Source: Oryzisolibacter propanilivorax (GTDB lineage Bacteria; Pseudomonadota; Gammaproteobacteria; Burkholderiales; Burkholderiaceae_C). From it: DNA of 64,000 bases. A program made the position numbers and the translations under genes. Shown piece by piece: positions 37,122 to 45,128 of the stretch (positions are counted from its first letter, which is position 1; each line of letters opens with the position of its first letter). The notes under the pieces were generated by a model. That model did not search any database. It saw nothing but the letters and a program-made list of their open reading frames with translations, and had not been told where the DNA came from. Location of the stretch: positions 558,001 to 622,000 of the forward strand of contig NZ_FNHP01000001.1 of NCBI RefSeq assembly GCF_900103645.1, written 5' to 3'.

Positions 37122-38174
37122 CTACACCCGCTCGATTTTCTCGCGCGCCTTGCGTGCCCAGGTATCGCTGTAGGTCTTTTCCAGCAGCACGCGCGTCTGC
37201 GCCAGCGCCATGGGCTGCATGCGCTGTACCGCGCGCAGCGCGGTCGCGGGCCCGTCGGCCGGCATGGTGCCGTCAGGCGACAGGGTTTCGCGCACCTTCT
37301 CGAACGCGGCCAGGTAGGCGCCGCGGTCGCCCAGTAGATAAGGCTTGGGCACCAGCCGCGCCAAGTCGGTGACGCTGGCGGTCTGCAGCCAGCGCAGCGC
37401 GCGCACCATGGCGTTGGCCAGCGCCTGGGTCTGGCGCGGGCGGCGCTGCACGAAATACTGCGGCGCGAACAGGCAGCCGCCCGGCATGGTGCCGCCATAC
37501 ATCTGCGCCGAGCCCTTGAGCGAGCGTGTGTCGGCCAGCACGCGCACGCTGGTGCGCTGTTCCAGCAGCGTCAGCACCGGGTCCGCATGGCACAGGGCGT
37601 GCACGCGGCCATGGCGCAGCGCCTCGACCGCCGCCGCGCCGCTGCCCACGGCGACGAATTGCACCGGGTGTTCGTCCAGCCCGGCCTGCTGCAGCCACAG
37701 GCTGGCCAGGTAGTGCGTGGACGAGCCCGGCGCCGTCACCCCCACGCGCAACGGGCGCAGCCGGGCCAGGTCCTCGTTGCGCTGCAGCTTGGCGCTGGTC
37801 AGCAGCGCGATCTGCGGCGCGCGCGCCAGCAGTACCAGGCTGCGCCAGTCCTGCCCGTGCAGCTGGCCGCGCATGACATGCTCGTAGCCGCCGCAGCACA
37901 CGTCGGCCCTGCCCGTGGCCAGTGCCTGCACGGCCGCGGCGCCGGACGGGTGGTCGTCGATCTGCACCTTTAGGCCTTCGTCGGCGAAGAAACCCAGCTC
38001 CTGCGCCGCCAGCAGCGGCAGGTGGTAGAGCGTGCCGCGCGCGCCCACGGCGATGCGCAGCAGCTCGTCGGGCTCGGACAGCTGGGCGGTGGCCGAGGCT
38101 GGCAGCCCGGACAGCGCGGCCAGGCCGGCCCAGCGGTACAGCCATTGGCGACGGGATGCGGACGAGACAGACAT
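37122..38174 (-). CDS. ABC transporter substrate-binding protein (SsuA/THI5-like)
   Basis: A 350-residue exported protein of the NMT1/SsuA periplasmic binding type. The N-terminus SSASRRQWLYRWAGLAALSG has a twin-arginine pattern and a cleavage site near ASATAQ. Core features are GTLYHLPLLAAQELGFFADEGLKV, GRADVCCGGYEHVM and GVTAPGSSTHYLASL. Ligand class includes sulfonates, nitrate, and pyrimidine precursors. No permease or ATPase gene is adjacent, so it is an orphan or works with a distant transporter. Confidence 0.87.
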   Translation of the reverse strand: MSVSSASRRQWLYRWAGLAALSGLPASATAQLSEPDELLRIAVGARGTLYHLPLLAAQELGFFADEGLKVQIDDHPSGAAAVQALATGRADVCCGGYEHVMRGQLHGQDWRSLVLLARAPQIALLTSAKLQRNEDLARLRPLRVGVTAPGSSTHYLASLWLQQAGLDEHPVQFVAVGSGAAAVEALRHGRVHALCHADPVLTLLEQRTSVRVLADTRSLKGSAQMYGGTMPGGCLFAPQYFVQRRPRQTQALANAMVRALRWLQTASVTDLARLVPKPYLLGDRGAYLAAFEKVRETLSPDGTMPADGPATALRAVQRMQPMALAQTRVLLEKTYSDTWARKAREKIERV

Positions 38175-38311
38175 GGGTGCAGGCACGTAAGGACGGTGGA
38201 ACAACTTGGATGCTGCAGTGCAGCAATCGTGCCGCAGCCGCTGGTCGAAATTCCTGGGGAAAAACCCTGAACTGGCTACGTACGTATGGTCGGGCTGCCA
38301 GCCGGACACAG

Positions 38312-38773
38312 TCAGCTGCGCGGTGACGTCTGCCTGTCGTCCTGCAGCAACTGCAGCGTCAGTGCATCCGGCTGGCCTGCGTAGAACACCTGCAGTGCCT
38401 GCGCAAACTCGGGCTGCTGCGGCGCCACCTGGGCGAACAGCGTCAGGCACGAGCGCAGTTTGAGCGCATCCACCTCGCCCAGCATCTGCACCGCCGTGCG
38501 CTCGGGGTGCGACAGCAGCGCCCGCACGCACTCCACCAGGCGCGCGCCCAGCAGCGGGTGTGCGGCATAGGCGCGCGCCTCGGCGGCGTCGGCCAGGCCA
38601 TAGAACTGCGCGTTGTGGCTGCGACCCAGGGCGCGCAGCTGCGGCAGCACATACCAGATCCAGTGGCTGCGCTTGGCGCCGGCGCGCAGCTCGGCCAGGG
38701 CCTGGGCATAGTCGTGCGCCTGCGCCTGCACGAAGCGCTCCAGTTCCGCGGTGTCGGAAGCAATGGGGTCCAT
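38312..38773 (-). CDS. DUF1810 family protein
   Basis: A 153-residue cytosolic protein with the DUF1810 core ELERFVQAQAHDYAQALAELRAGAKRSHWIWYVLPQ...LGRSHNAQFYGL and HPLLGARLVECV. The ATG at 38773 is preferred; an upstream in-frame extension of 15 codons is not conserved. A dispersed repeat copy overlaps that upstream stretch. Function unknown. Confidence 0.88.
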   Translation of the reverse strand: MDPIASDTAELERFVQAQAHDYAQALAELRAGAKRSHWIWYVLPQLRALGRSHNAQFYGLADAAEARAYAAHPLLGARLVECVRALLSHPERTAVQMLGEVDALKLRSCLTLFAQVAPQQPEFAQALQVFYAGQPDALTLQLLQDDRQTSPRS

Positions 38774-38796
38774 GGTGGCATTTTCCAATGAAAAGC

Positions 38797-38836
38797 GGCC
38801 CGTGCCCATATGGGACATGGGCCTGCAGCTATCAAA
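38797..38836. repeat. Two-hairpin dispersed repeat, partial copy
   Basis: GGCCCGTGCCCATATGGGACATGGGCC followed by TGCAGCTATC, upstream of the DUF1810 gene. The second hairpin is degenerate. Confidence 0.55.
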
Positions 38837-38871
38837 AAAAGAGTGTCACCCGTTGAATTGTGTTGACGCTT

Positions 38872-39777
38872 TCACGCCGGGCGCAAGCGTGCCGCTTCCT
38901 GCTGGCCCACGTCCTTCAGGAAGGCCCACACCGCCTGGGTGCGCGCCAGGTGCCGCGACTCGGGCGGCATGCTCATCCAGAAGGTGCGGGTAAAGCGCGC
39001 CTCGCGTGGCAGCACGCGCGCCAGAGTCGGGTCGCGGTCGGCGAGGAAGGCCGGCAGCACCGCCAGCCCGGCGCCGGCGCGCACCGCCTCGTACTGCGCG
39101 GTGACGCTGGTGCTGCGCAGCGCGAAGCGCGCGGGCGCGCCGAGCTGGTCCAAAAACTGCAGCTCCTTGGTGAACAGCAGGTCATCGACGTAGCTGACGA
39201 AGTCGTGCTGGCGCAGGTCCTCGCGCCGCGCCACCAGCGGGCGGCGCGCCAGGTATTCGCGCTGGCCGTACAGGTGCAGCGTGTAGTCGGCCAATTTGGT
39301 GACCAGCACCGAGCCGCGCTTGGGCCGCTCCAGCGAGATGACGATGTCCGCCTCGCGCCGCGACAGGTGCAGCATGCGCGGCACGGCCAGCAGGTCGATG
39401 GACAGCTGCGGGTGCCGGCGCGCCAGCCGCGCCAGCTGCGGCGCCAGGATCAGCGTGCCGAAGCCCTCGGTCGCGCCCACGCGCACCAGCCCGGCGGGGC
39501 CGCTGGTGCCGCCCGCGGGCACCACGCGCTCGGCGCCCAGCACGGCCGCCTCCATCGCCTCCACTGCCGGCAGCAGCTGGCGGCCGGCCTCGGTCAGGCG
39601 GTGGCCCGCCGCCTCGCGCGCGAACAGCGGCACGCCCATCTGCTTTTCCAGCGCCTGGATGCGCCGCCCCACCGTGGTGTGCTCGACGCCCGTGCGGCGC
39701 GCGGCTGCGGCCAGCGTGCCGGTGCGGGCCAGCTCCAGGAAGTAGCGCAGGTTGTCCCAGTCCATGATGCCGGCCAT
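38872..39777 (-). CDS. LysR family transcriptional regulator
   Basis: A 301-residue regulator with the N-terminal winged helix-turn-helix WDNLRYFLELARTGTLAAAARRTGVEHTTVGRRIQALEKQMG (residues 7-48) and a periplasmic-binding-like effector domain with VLVTKLADYTLHLYGQREYLARRP. It diverges from mmsA, so control of the valine catabolic operon is likely. A 12-base-shorter start at 39765 is possible; neither has a clear ribosome site. An inverted repeat lies in the shared promoter region. Confidence 0.9.
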   Translation of the reverse strand: MAGIMDWDNLRYFLELARTGTLAAAARRTGVEHTTVGRRIQALEKQMGVPLFAREAAGHRLTEAGRQLLPAVEAMEAAVLGAERVVPAGGTSGPAGLVRVGATEGFGTLILAPQLARLARRHPQLSIDLLAVPRMLHLSRREADIVISLERPKRGSVLVTKLADYTLHLYGQREYLARRPLVARREDLRQHDFVSYVDDLLFTKELQFLDQLGAPARFALRSTSVTAQYEAVRAGAGLAVLPAFLADRDPTLARVLPREARFTRTFWMSMPPESRHLARTQAVWAFLKDVGQQEAARLRPA

Positions 39778-39780
39778 TGT

Positions 39781-39838
39781 TGTGCAAATCTGCAGAGCCG
39801 AAGTGCGCTCTTGCGTCTTGTGCTCATAATTTTGCACA
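39781..39838. promoter_or_regulatory. Inverted repeat between LysR gene and mmsA
   Basis: TGTGCAAA (39781-39788) and TTTGCACA (39831-39838) are exact inverse copies in the divergent promoter region. Spacing and site fit two half-operators of a LysR-type regulator. TTGTGC(A) and TTTTGCAC(A) flank an AT-rich TCATAATT. Confidence 0.45.
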
Positions 39839-39904
39839 CATACCATGGGCGCTGGCTTTGCCGCTCCCCTTCCCTCTTTCACCCACCGCAGGAGACCCCG
39901 CGCC

Positions 39905-41428
39905 ATGGACGCATCCACCTCGCAGGCCGTGCAGGCCCCCACCGTCAAGCTGCTGATCGACGGCCAGCTGGTCGAATCGCAGACCACCCAGTGGCGCAAC
40001 GTGGTCAATCCGGCCACGCAGGAAGTGCTGGCGCGCGTGCCGTTCGCCACGCCCGACGAGGTGAACGCCGCCGTCGCCAGCGCGCACAAGGCCTTCAAGA
40101 CCTGGCGCAAGACGCCCATCGGCGCGCGCGCCCGCATCTTCCTCAAGCTGCAGCAGCTGATCCGCGAGAACATGAAGGACTTGGCGGCCATGCTCACCGC
40201 CGAGCAGGGCAAGACCCTGCCCGACGCCGAGGGCGACGTGTTCCGCGGTCTGGAGGTGGTCGAGCACGCCGCCGCCATTGGCAACCTGCAGCTGGGCGAG
40301 CTGGCCAACAACGTCGCCAGCGGCGTGGACACCTACTCCATCCTGCAGCCGCTGGGCGTGTGCGCGGGCATCACGCCGTTCAACTTCCCGGCCATGATCC
40401 CGTTGTGGATGTTCCCGATGGCGATTGCCACCGGCAACACCTTCGTGCTGAAGCCGTCCGAGCAGGACCCGATGGTCACCATGCGCCTGTGCGAGCTGGC
40501 GCTGGAGGCCGGCGTGCCGCCCGGCGTGCTGAACGTGCTGCACGGCGGCGAGGACGTGGTCAACGCCATCTGCGACCACCCGGACATCAAGGCGATTTCC
40601 TTCGTCGGCTCGACGCGCGTGGGCACGCATGTCTACAACCGCGCCAGCCTCGCCGGCAAGCGCGTGCAGTGCATGATGGGCGCGAAGAACCACGCCATCC
40701 TGATGCCCGACGCGAACAAGGAGCAGTCGATCAACGCCATCCTGGGTGCGGCCTTCGGCGCGGCCGGCCAGCGCTGCATGGCGGTGTCGGTGCTGGTGCT
40801 GGTGGGCGAGGCGCAGCAGTGGATCCCGGACATCGTGGAAAAGTCCAAGTCCCTGAAGGTTGCCGCCGGCACCACGCCCGGGGCCGACCTGGGGCCGCTG
40901 GTGTCGTGCGCCGCGCGCGAGCGGGTCGAGTCCTTCATCGAACGCGGCGTGGCCGAGGGCGCCACGCTGGAGCTGGACGGGCGCAACCCGAAGATCGACG
41001 GCTTTGAAAAAGGCAACTTCATCGCGCCGACCATCTTCAGCGGCGTCAAGCCCGGCATGAGCATCTACGACGAGGAAATCTTTGGGCCGGTGCTGGCCAT
41101 CGTCTCGGCCGACAGCCTGGAGCAGGCCATCGAGTTCATCAACGCCAACCCGAACGGCAACGGCACGGCCATCTTCACGCAAAGCGGCGCGGCGGCGCGC
41201 ATGTTCCAGGAGGAGATCGACGTCGGCCAGGTCGGCATCAACCTGCCGGTGCCGGTGCCCGTGCCGCTGTTCTCGTTCACCGGCAGCCGCGCGTCCAAGC
41301 TGGGCGACCTGGGGCCGTACGGCAAGCAGGTGGTGCTGTTCTACACCCAGACCAAGACGGTGACCGAGCGCTGGTTTGACGACAGCACACTGCACCAGGG
41401 CGTGAACACGACGATCAGTTTGAAGTGA
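39905..41428 (+). CDS. mmsA: CoA-acylating methylmalonate-semialdehyde dehydrogenase
   Basis: Converts methylmalonate semialdehyde to propionyl-CoA at the end of valine degradation. The 507 residues have [35 protein letters not shown] and the catalytic Cys in [10 protein letters not shown], with no Glu in the usual ALDH position ([10 protein letters not shown]), a mark of the CoA-acylating MMSDH group. GGAG is upstream of the ATG at 39905. First gene of the valine catabolic run. Confidence 0.96.
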   Translation: MDASTSQAVQAPTVKLLIDGQLVESQTTQWRNVVNPATQEVLARVPFATPDEVNAAVASAHKAFKTWRKTPIGARARIFLKLQQLIRENMKDLAAMLTAEQGKTLPDAEGDVFRGLEVVEHAAAIGNLQLGELANNVASGVDTYSILQPLGVCAGITPFNFPAMIPLWMFPMAIATGNTFVLKPSEQDPMVTMRLCELALEAGVPPGVLNVLHGGEDVVNAICDHPDIKAISFVGSTRVGTHVYNRASLAGKRVQCMMGAKNHAILMPDANKEQSINAILGAAFGAAGQRCMAVSVLVLVGEAQQWIPDIVEKSKSLKVAAGTTPGADLGPLVSCAARERVESFIERGVAEGATLELDGRNPKIDGFEKGNFIAPTIFSGVKPGMSIYDEEIFGPVLAIVSADSLEQAIEFINANPNGNGTAIFTQSGAAARMFQEEIDVGQVGINLPVPVPVPLFSFTGSRASKLGDLGPYGKQVVLFYTQTKTVTERWFDDSTLHQGVNTTISLK

Positions 41429-41453
41429 TGCCATGGCCCGGCCCCCGATTGGC

Positions 41454-41570
41454 ACCCTCTCCCTCCGGGAGAGGGTGGGGGTGAGGGCCAGCGACAGGGG
41501 CGATGGCAACCCGTCAGCTTCAACCAGCCTGGGCCATCCCTCATCCCCGCCCTCTCCCAGAGGGAGAGGG
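41454..41570. repeat. Inverted pair of REP-like palindromes
   Basis: ACCCTCTCCC-tcc-GGGAGAGGGT (41454-41476) followed by GGGGGTGAGGG, then the same element inverted at 41538-41570 (CCCTCATCCCCGCCCTCTCCC..GGGAGAGGG). They lie head to head between mmsA and the acyl-CoA dehydrogenase gene, as in BIME-type arrays. A small GGCCAGCAGCTA fragment at about 41610 resembles the other dispersed repeat. Confidence 0.75.
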
Positions 41571-41654
41571 AGAAACAGCCAAAACCCACCAAGGTCGTTG
41601 TAAATCAACGGCCAGCAGCTACAGAAAACAGAGCATCCGAGGAGACCTTCGCGC

Positions 41655-42821
41655 ATGAATTTCGAGCTGACCGAAGACCAGCGCGCCTTTACCGACACGG
41701 CGCGGCAGTTCGCGCAGGCCGAGCTGGCACCCTACGCGGCGCAGTGGGACGCCGAGGGCACCTTCCCGCGCGAGGCGATCCAGAAGGCGGGCGAGCTGGG
41801 CTTTTGCGGCCTGTACGCGCCCGAGAACGCCGGCGGCCTGCAGCTACCGCGGCTGGACGCCACGCTGGTGTTCGAGGAAATGGCCGCCGTCGACCCCAGC
41901 ACCACGGCCTTCATCACCATCCACAACATGGCCACCTGGATGCTGGGCACCTGGGCCACGGATGAAGTGCGCGCCGAGTGGGGCGAGCAGCTGACCAGCG
42001 GGCAAAAACTGGCCAGCTACTGCCTGACCGAACCCGGCGCCGGCTCGGACGCGGCCAGCATCAAGACGCGCGCCGAACGGGTCGGCCACGAGTACGTCAT
42101 CAACGGCGCCAAGGCCTTCATCAGCGGCGCCGGCGCCACCGACGTGCTGGTGCTGATGGCGCGCACGGGCGACGCGCAATCGGGTGCCGGCGGCATCAGC
42201 GCCTTCGCCGCCCCCGCCAACTTGCCGGGCATTGAGTACGGCAAGAAGGAAGACAAGATGGGCTGGAACAGCCAGCCCACGCGCACCATCAGTTTTGACG
42301 ACGTGCGCATCCCCGCCAGCCACCTGCTGGGCCGCGAGGGCGAGGGTTTCAAGATCGCCATGAAGGGCCTGGACGGCGGGCGCATCAACATCGCCACCTG
42401 CTCCGTCGGCGCGGCGCAGGGCGCGCTGCAGCATGCCCAGCGCTACATGAACGAGCGCAAGCAGTTCGGCAAGCCGATCGCCAGTTTCCAGGCGCTGCAG
42501 TTCAAGCTGGCCGACATGGCCACCGAGCTGGTCGCCGCGCGCCAGATGGTGCGCCTGGCGGCCGCCAAGCTCGACGCCGGGGCGCCGGATGCGTCCACCT
42601 ACTGCGCGATGGCCAAGCGCTTTGCCACCGACGCGGGCTTCACCGTGGTGAACGACGCGCTGCAGCTGCACGGCGGCTACGGCTACATCCGCGAATACCC
42701 GCTGGAGCGCCTGCTGCGCGACGCGCGCGTGCACCAGATCCTGGAGGGCACGAACGAGATCATGCGCGTCATCATCGGCCGGCGCATGCTGGACGGCGAC
42801 GCGCCGGAGGCCATCCGGTGA
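41655..42821 (+). CDS. Acyl-CoA dehydrogenase (isobutyryl-CoA type)
   Basis: A 388-residue flavoprotein of the ACAD superfamily. FAD and substrate motifs are SYCLTEPGAGSDAASIKT, the central beta domain, and the C-terminal helical domain with QLHGGYGYIREYPLERLLRDARVHQILEGTNEIMR; the catalytic base is most likely the Glu in LEGTNE. Its place between mmsA and mmsB points to isobutyryl-CoA as substrate (valine catabolism). GGAG precedes the ATG. Confidence 0.93.
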   Translation: MNFELTEDQRAFTDTARQFAQAELAPYAAQWDAEGTFPREAIQKAGELGFCGLYAPENAGGLQLPRLDATLVFEEMAAVDPSTTAFITIHNMATWMLGTWATDEVRAEWGEQLTSGQKLASYCLTEPGAGSDAASIKTRAERVGHEYVINGAKAFISGAGATDVLVLMARTGDAQSGAGGISAFAAPANLPGIEYGKKEDKMGWNSQPTRTISFDDVRIPASHLLGREGEGFKIAMKGLDGGRINIATCSVGAAQGALQHAQRYMNERKQFGKPIASFQALQFKLADMATELVAARQMVRLAAAKLDAGAPDASTYCAMAKRFATDAGFTVVNDALQLHGGYGYIREYPLERLLRDARVHQILEGTNEIMRVIIGRRMLDGDAPEAIR

Positions 42822-42897
42822 TGCGCTGCGGCGCCCCCAGCGCGCCCGCCCGGCGCGCCAGCCTATCCACCACCCGCGCGGGGCATCCAGGCCGCGC

Positions 42898-43470
42898 ATG
42901 AGCGCCGCGCTGCGCACTACCGTCGTGGCGGTGCACCGCGACGCCGAGCACCGCTTTTCCAAGCAGCTTGAAGACTGCATCGAACTGGAAGAAGGCCTGG
43001 GCGTCGTCGGCGACGCGCACCATGGCCTGACCGCGCGCCACCGCTCGCGCGCCAAGGCCGACCCGTTCCAGCCCAACCTGCGCCAGGTGCACCTGATCAG
43101 CGATTCGCTGTTCGCGCACCTGGCCGGCCTGGGCTTCGACGTGGCGGCGGGCGAGCTGGGCGAGAACGTGACGCTGGCCAGCGCGCCCGGCCTGGAATGG
43201 GACGCGCTGGTCGCCCTGCCCGTCGGCACCCGATTGCACTTCGCCCAGGGGCCGGTGGTCGAGCTGACCGGGCTGCGCAACCCCTGCGCCCAGCTCGACC
43301 GCTTTCACAAAGGCCTGCTGGCCGCCATGCTGGACAAGGACGCCGCCGGCCGCGTGCGCCGCAAGGCCGGCGTGATGGGCGTGGTGCGCGCGGGCGGCCC
43401 CATCGGTGGGGGCGACGCGGTGCGCGTGCGCCTGCCGCGCGCGCCGCACCGCGCCATGGAGTGCGTGTAG
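42898..43470 (+). CDS. MOSC domain protein
   Basis: A 190-residue MOSC-domain protein (the C-terminal sulfurase domain of molybdenum cofactor sulfurases, also YiiM-like). It has GELGENVTLASAPGLEWDAL and the diagnostic TGLRNPCAQLDRF with the conserved Cys, where sulfur or the cofactor would be held. It is stand-alone, without a PLP domain. It is inserted among valine genes, so probably only co-transcribed. Confidence 0.88.
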   Translation: MSAALRTTVVAVHRDAEHRFSKQLEDCIELEEGLGVVGDAHHGLTARHRSRAKADPFQPNLRQVHLISDSLFAHLAGLGFDVAAGELGENVTLASAPGLEWDALVALPVGTRLHFAQGPVVELTGLRNPCAQLDRFHKGLLAAMLDKDAAGRVRRKAGVMGVVRAGGPIGGGDAVRVRLPRAPHRAMECV

Positions 43471-43881
43471 ATGCCCGCCCGCCCCCTGCTGGATGCCACG
43501 CTGCAGCTCATCGACGCCGTGCGCGCCGCGCTGGCCGAGCGCCTGGGCGCGCAGGACGTGGTGGACGAGCGCACGCTGTTCGGCTGCCACGCCTTCATGG
43601 TGAACGGCAAGCTGTGCCTGGGCGTGAAGGGCGAGGCGCTGCTGGTGCGCCTGCCGCCCGCGCAGCACGCCAGCGTCGCCGAGCAGCCCGGCGTGCGCGA
43701 GCTGGACGCGCGCGGCGGCATGCCCGGCTACTTCTGGATCGACCCCGCCGGCTACGCCACGCAGGCGCAGTGGCAGCACTGGCTGGATGCCGCCCTCGCC
43801 TACAACCCGCTGGCCCGCGCCACGCCGCGCCGCCGCCGACCCTCTCTTCCTCCCTCTTCCTCTGGGAGAGGGCCGGGGTGA
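43471..43881 (+). CDS. TfoX-like N-terminal domain protein
   Basis: A 136-residue protein. The first about 105 residues fit the TfoX/Sxy N-terminal domain or related single-domain family (VDERTLFGCHAFMVNGKLCLGVKGEALLVRLP, GYFWIDPAGYATQAQWQHWLDAALAYNP). It starts directly after the MOSC stop. The last about 20 residues (RRRRPSLPPSSSGRGPG) are coded by a REP-like palindrome that also supplies the stop codon, so the native end has been replaced or extended. Confidence 0.72.
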   Translation: MPARPLLDATLQLIDAVRAALAERLGAQDVVDERTLFGCHAFMVNGKLCLGVKGEALLVRLPPAQHASVAEQPGVRELDARGGMPGYFWIDPAGYATQAQWQHWLDAALAYNPLARATPRRRRPSLPPSSSGRGPG

Positions 43882-43887
43882 GGGCCG
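43838..43887. repeat. REP-like palindrome at the 3' end of the TfoX-like gene
   Basis: CCCTCTTCCTCTGGGAGAGGGCCGGGGTGAGGG, the same element as the pair near 41.5 kb. Its GGGTGAGGG provides the TGA stop of the TfoX-like gene. Confidence 0.65.
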
Positions 43888-44013
43888 CCGCGCCCCAGAT
43901 TCACAACCATTTATCCCTCTAGCCCTTATCCCTCAAGCGCTACCAGCTATCAATTCCGCAGCGTTTTTTCTTTTCCCTTCCTTTTCACTCACCCACCACC
44001 CCGGAGACACACC

Positions 44014-44910
44014 ATGCAAATCGCCTTCATCGGACTGGGCCACATGGGCGGCCCGATGGCCGTCAACCTGCACAAGGCCGGCCACCACATCCGCGCCTTC
44101 GACCTGAGCCAGGACGCCTGCGACAAGGCCCAGGCCGACGGCCTGCACATCGCAGCCAGCGCCAAGAAGGCCGTACAGGGCGCCGAGGTGGTCGTGTCGA
44201 TGCTGCCCGCCAGCCCGCACGTGGAGGCGCTGTTCCTGGGCAAGGACGGCCAAAGCGGCCTGCTGCAGCACATCGCCAAGGGCACGCTGGTCATCGACAG
44301 CTCGACCATCGCCGCCGCCACCAGCCAGAAGGTCGCCAAAGCGGCGGAGGGCATGGGCATCGCCTTCATCGACGCGCCCGTCTCCGGCGGCACCGGCGGG
44401 GCGATTGCCGGCACGCTGACCTTCATGGTCGGCGGCAGCGACACCGACCTGGAGCGCGCCCGCCCGGTGCTGGAGAAGATGGGCGCCAACATCTTCCATG
44501 CTGGCAGCGTCGGCGCCGGCCAGACCGCCAAGATCTGCAACAACATGCTGCTGGGCATTCTGATGATCGGCACCAGCGAGGCCATGGCGCTGGGCGTGGC
44601 CAATGGGCTGGATCCAAAAGTGCTGGCCGAAATCATGCGCCGTAGCTCGGGCGGCAACTGGGCGCTGGAGAAATACAACCCGTACCCTGGCGTGCACGAG
44701 AACGCACCGGCGAGCAAGGGTTATGCAGGCGGGTTTGGCACGGACCTGATGCTGAAGGACCTGGGGCTGGCGCAGGAGAACGCGATGGCGATGAAGGCGA
44801 GCACGCCGCTGGGCGGGTTGGCGCGGGCGCTGTATGCGGCGCATAGCTTGGGCGGGCACGGCGGGGAGGATTTCTCGAGCGTGATCAAGATGGTGCAGAA
44901 GAAAGGGTGA
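44014..44910 (+). CDS. mmsB: 3-hydroxyisobutyrate dehydrogenase
   Basis: Oxidises 3-hydroxyisobutyrate to methylmalonate semialdehyde, supplying the MmsA substrate. The 298 residues have the Rossmann motif FIGLGHMGGPMAVNLHKAGH, the substrate signature DAPVSGGTGGA, the catalytic Lys in GAGQTAKICNN and a C-terminal helical domain with GFGTDLMLKDLGLA. GGAG precedes the ATG. It ends the valine cluster with a strong intrinsic terminator. Confidence 0.95.
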   Translation: MQIAFIGLGHMGGPMAVNLHKAGHHIRAFDLSQDACDKAQADGLHIAASAKKAVQGAEVVVSMLPASPHVEALFLGKDGQSGLLQHIAKGTLVIDSSTIAAATSQKVAKAAEGMGIAFIDAPVSGGTGGAIAGTLTFMVGGSDTDLERARPVLEKMGANIFHAGSVGAGQTAKICNNMLLGILMIGTSEAMALGVANGLDPKVLAEIMRRSSGGNWALEKYNPYPGVHENAPASKGYAGGFGTDLMLKDLGLAQENAMAMKASTPLGGLARALYAAHSLGGHGGEDFSSVIKMVQKKG

Positions 44911-44942
44911 GCTGCTGAGGTAGTGGCTTTACCGAAACGCAC

Positions 44943-44981
44943 GGGCGCTGTAGCATGTAGTTACAGCGCCCTTATTTTTTT
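44943..44981 (+). terminator. Intrinsic terminator after mmsB
   Basis: A perfect 10-bp stem GGGCGCTGTA / TACAGCGCCC (44943-44952, 44962-44971) with a 9-base loop and a T-rich tail (TTATTTTTTT). It lies 33 bases past mmsB and ends the valine operon. Confidence 0.92.
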
Positions 44982-45128
44982 AAGGGAAATTTTTGATTTC
45001 CTAAAGAGCCACACGTCGGGTACTCAGCTGCAACAGAACAATCGACATATTTAATTGAGTGAGGCACGCGACCTGATTGTCGTCCAATACCAGTTCCATA
45101 TTAGAAAAATTTATCACAGGAGTAATTC

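Noticed and set aside
38872-40332. A long minus-strand frame extending the LysR gene across mmsA
   Set aside because: Only the part up to 39777 matches a LysR protein; the rest is antisense to mmsA.
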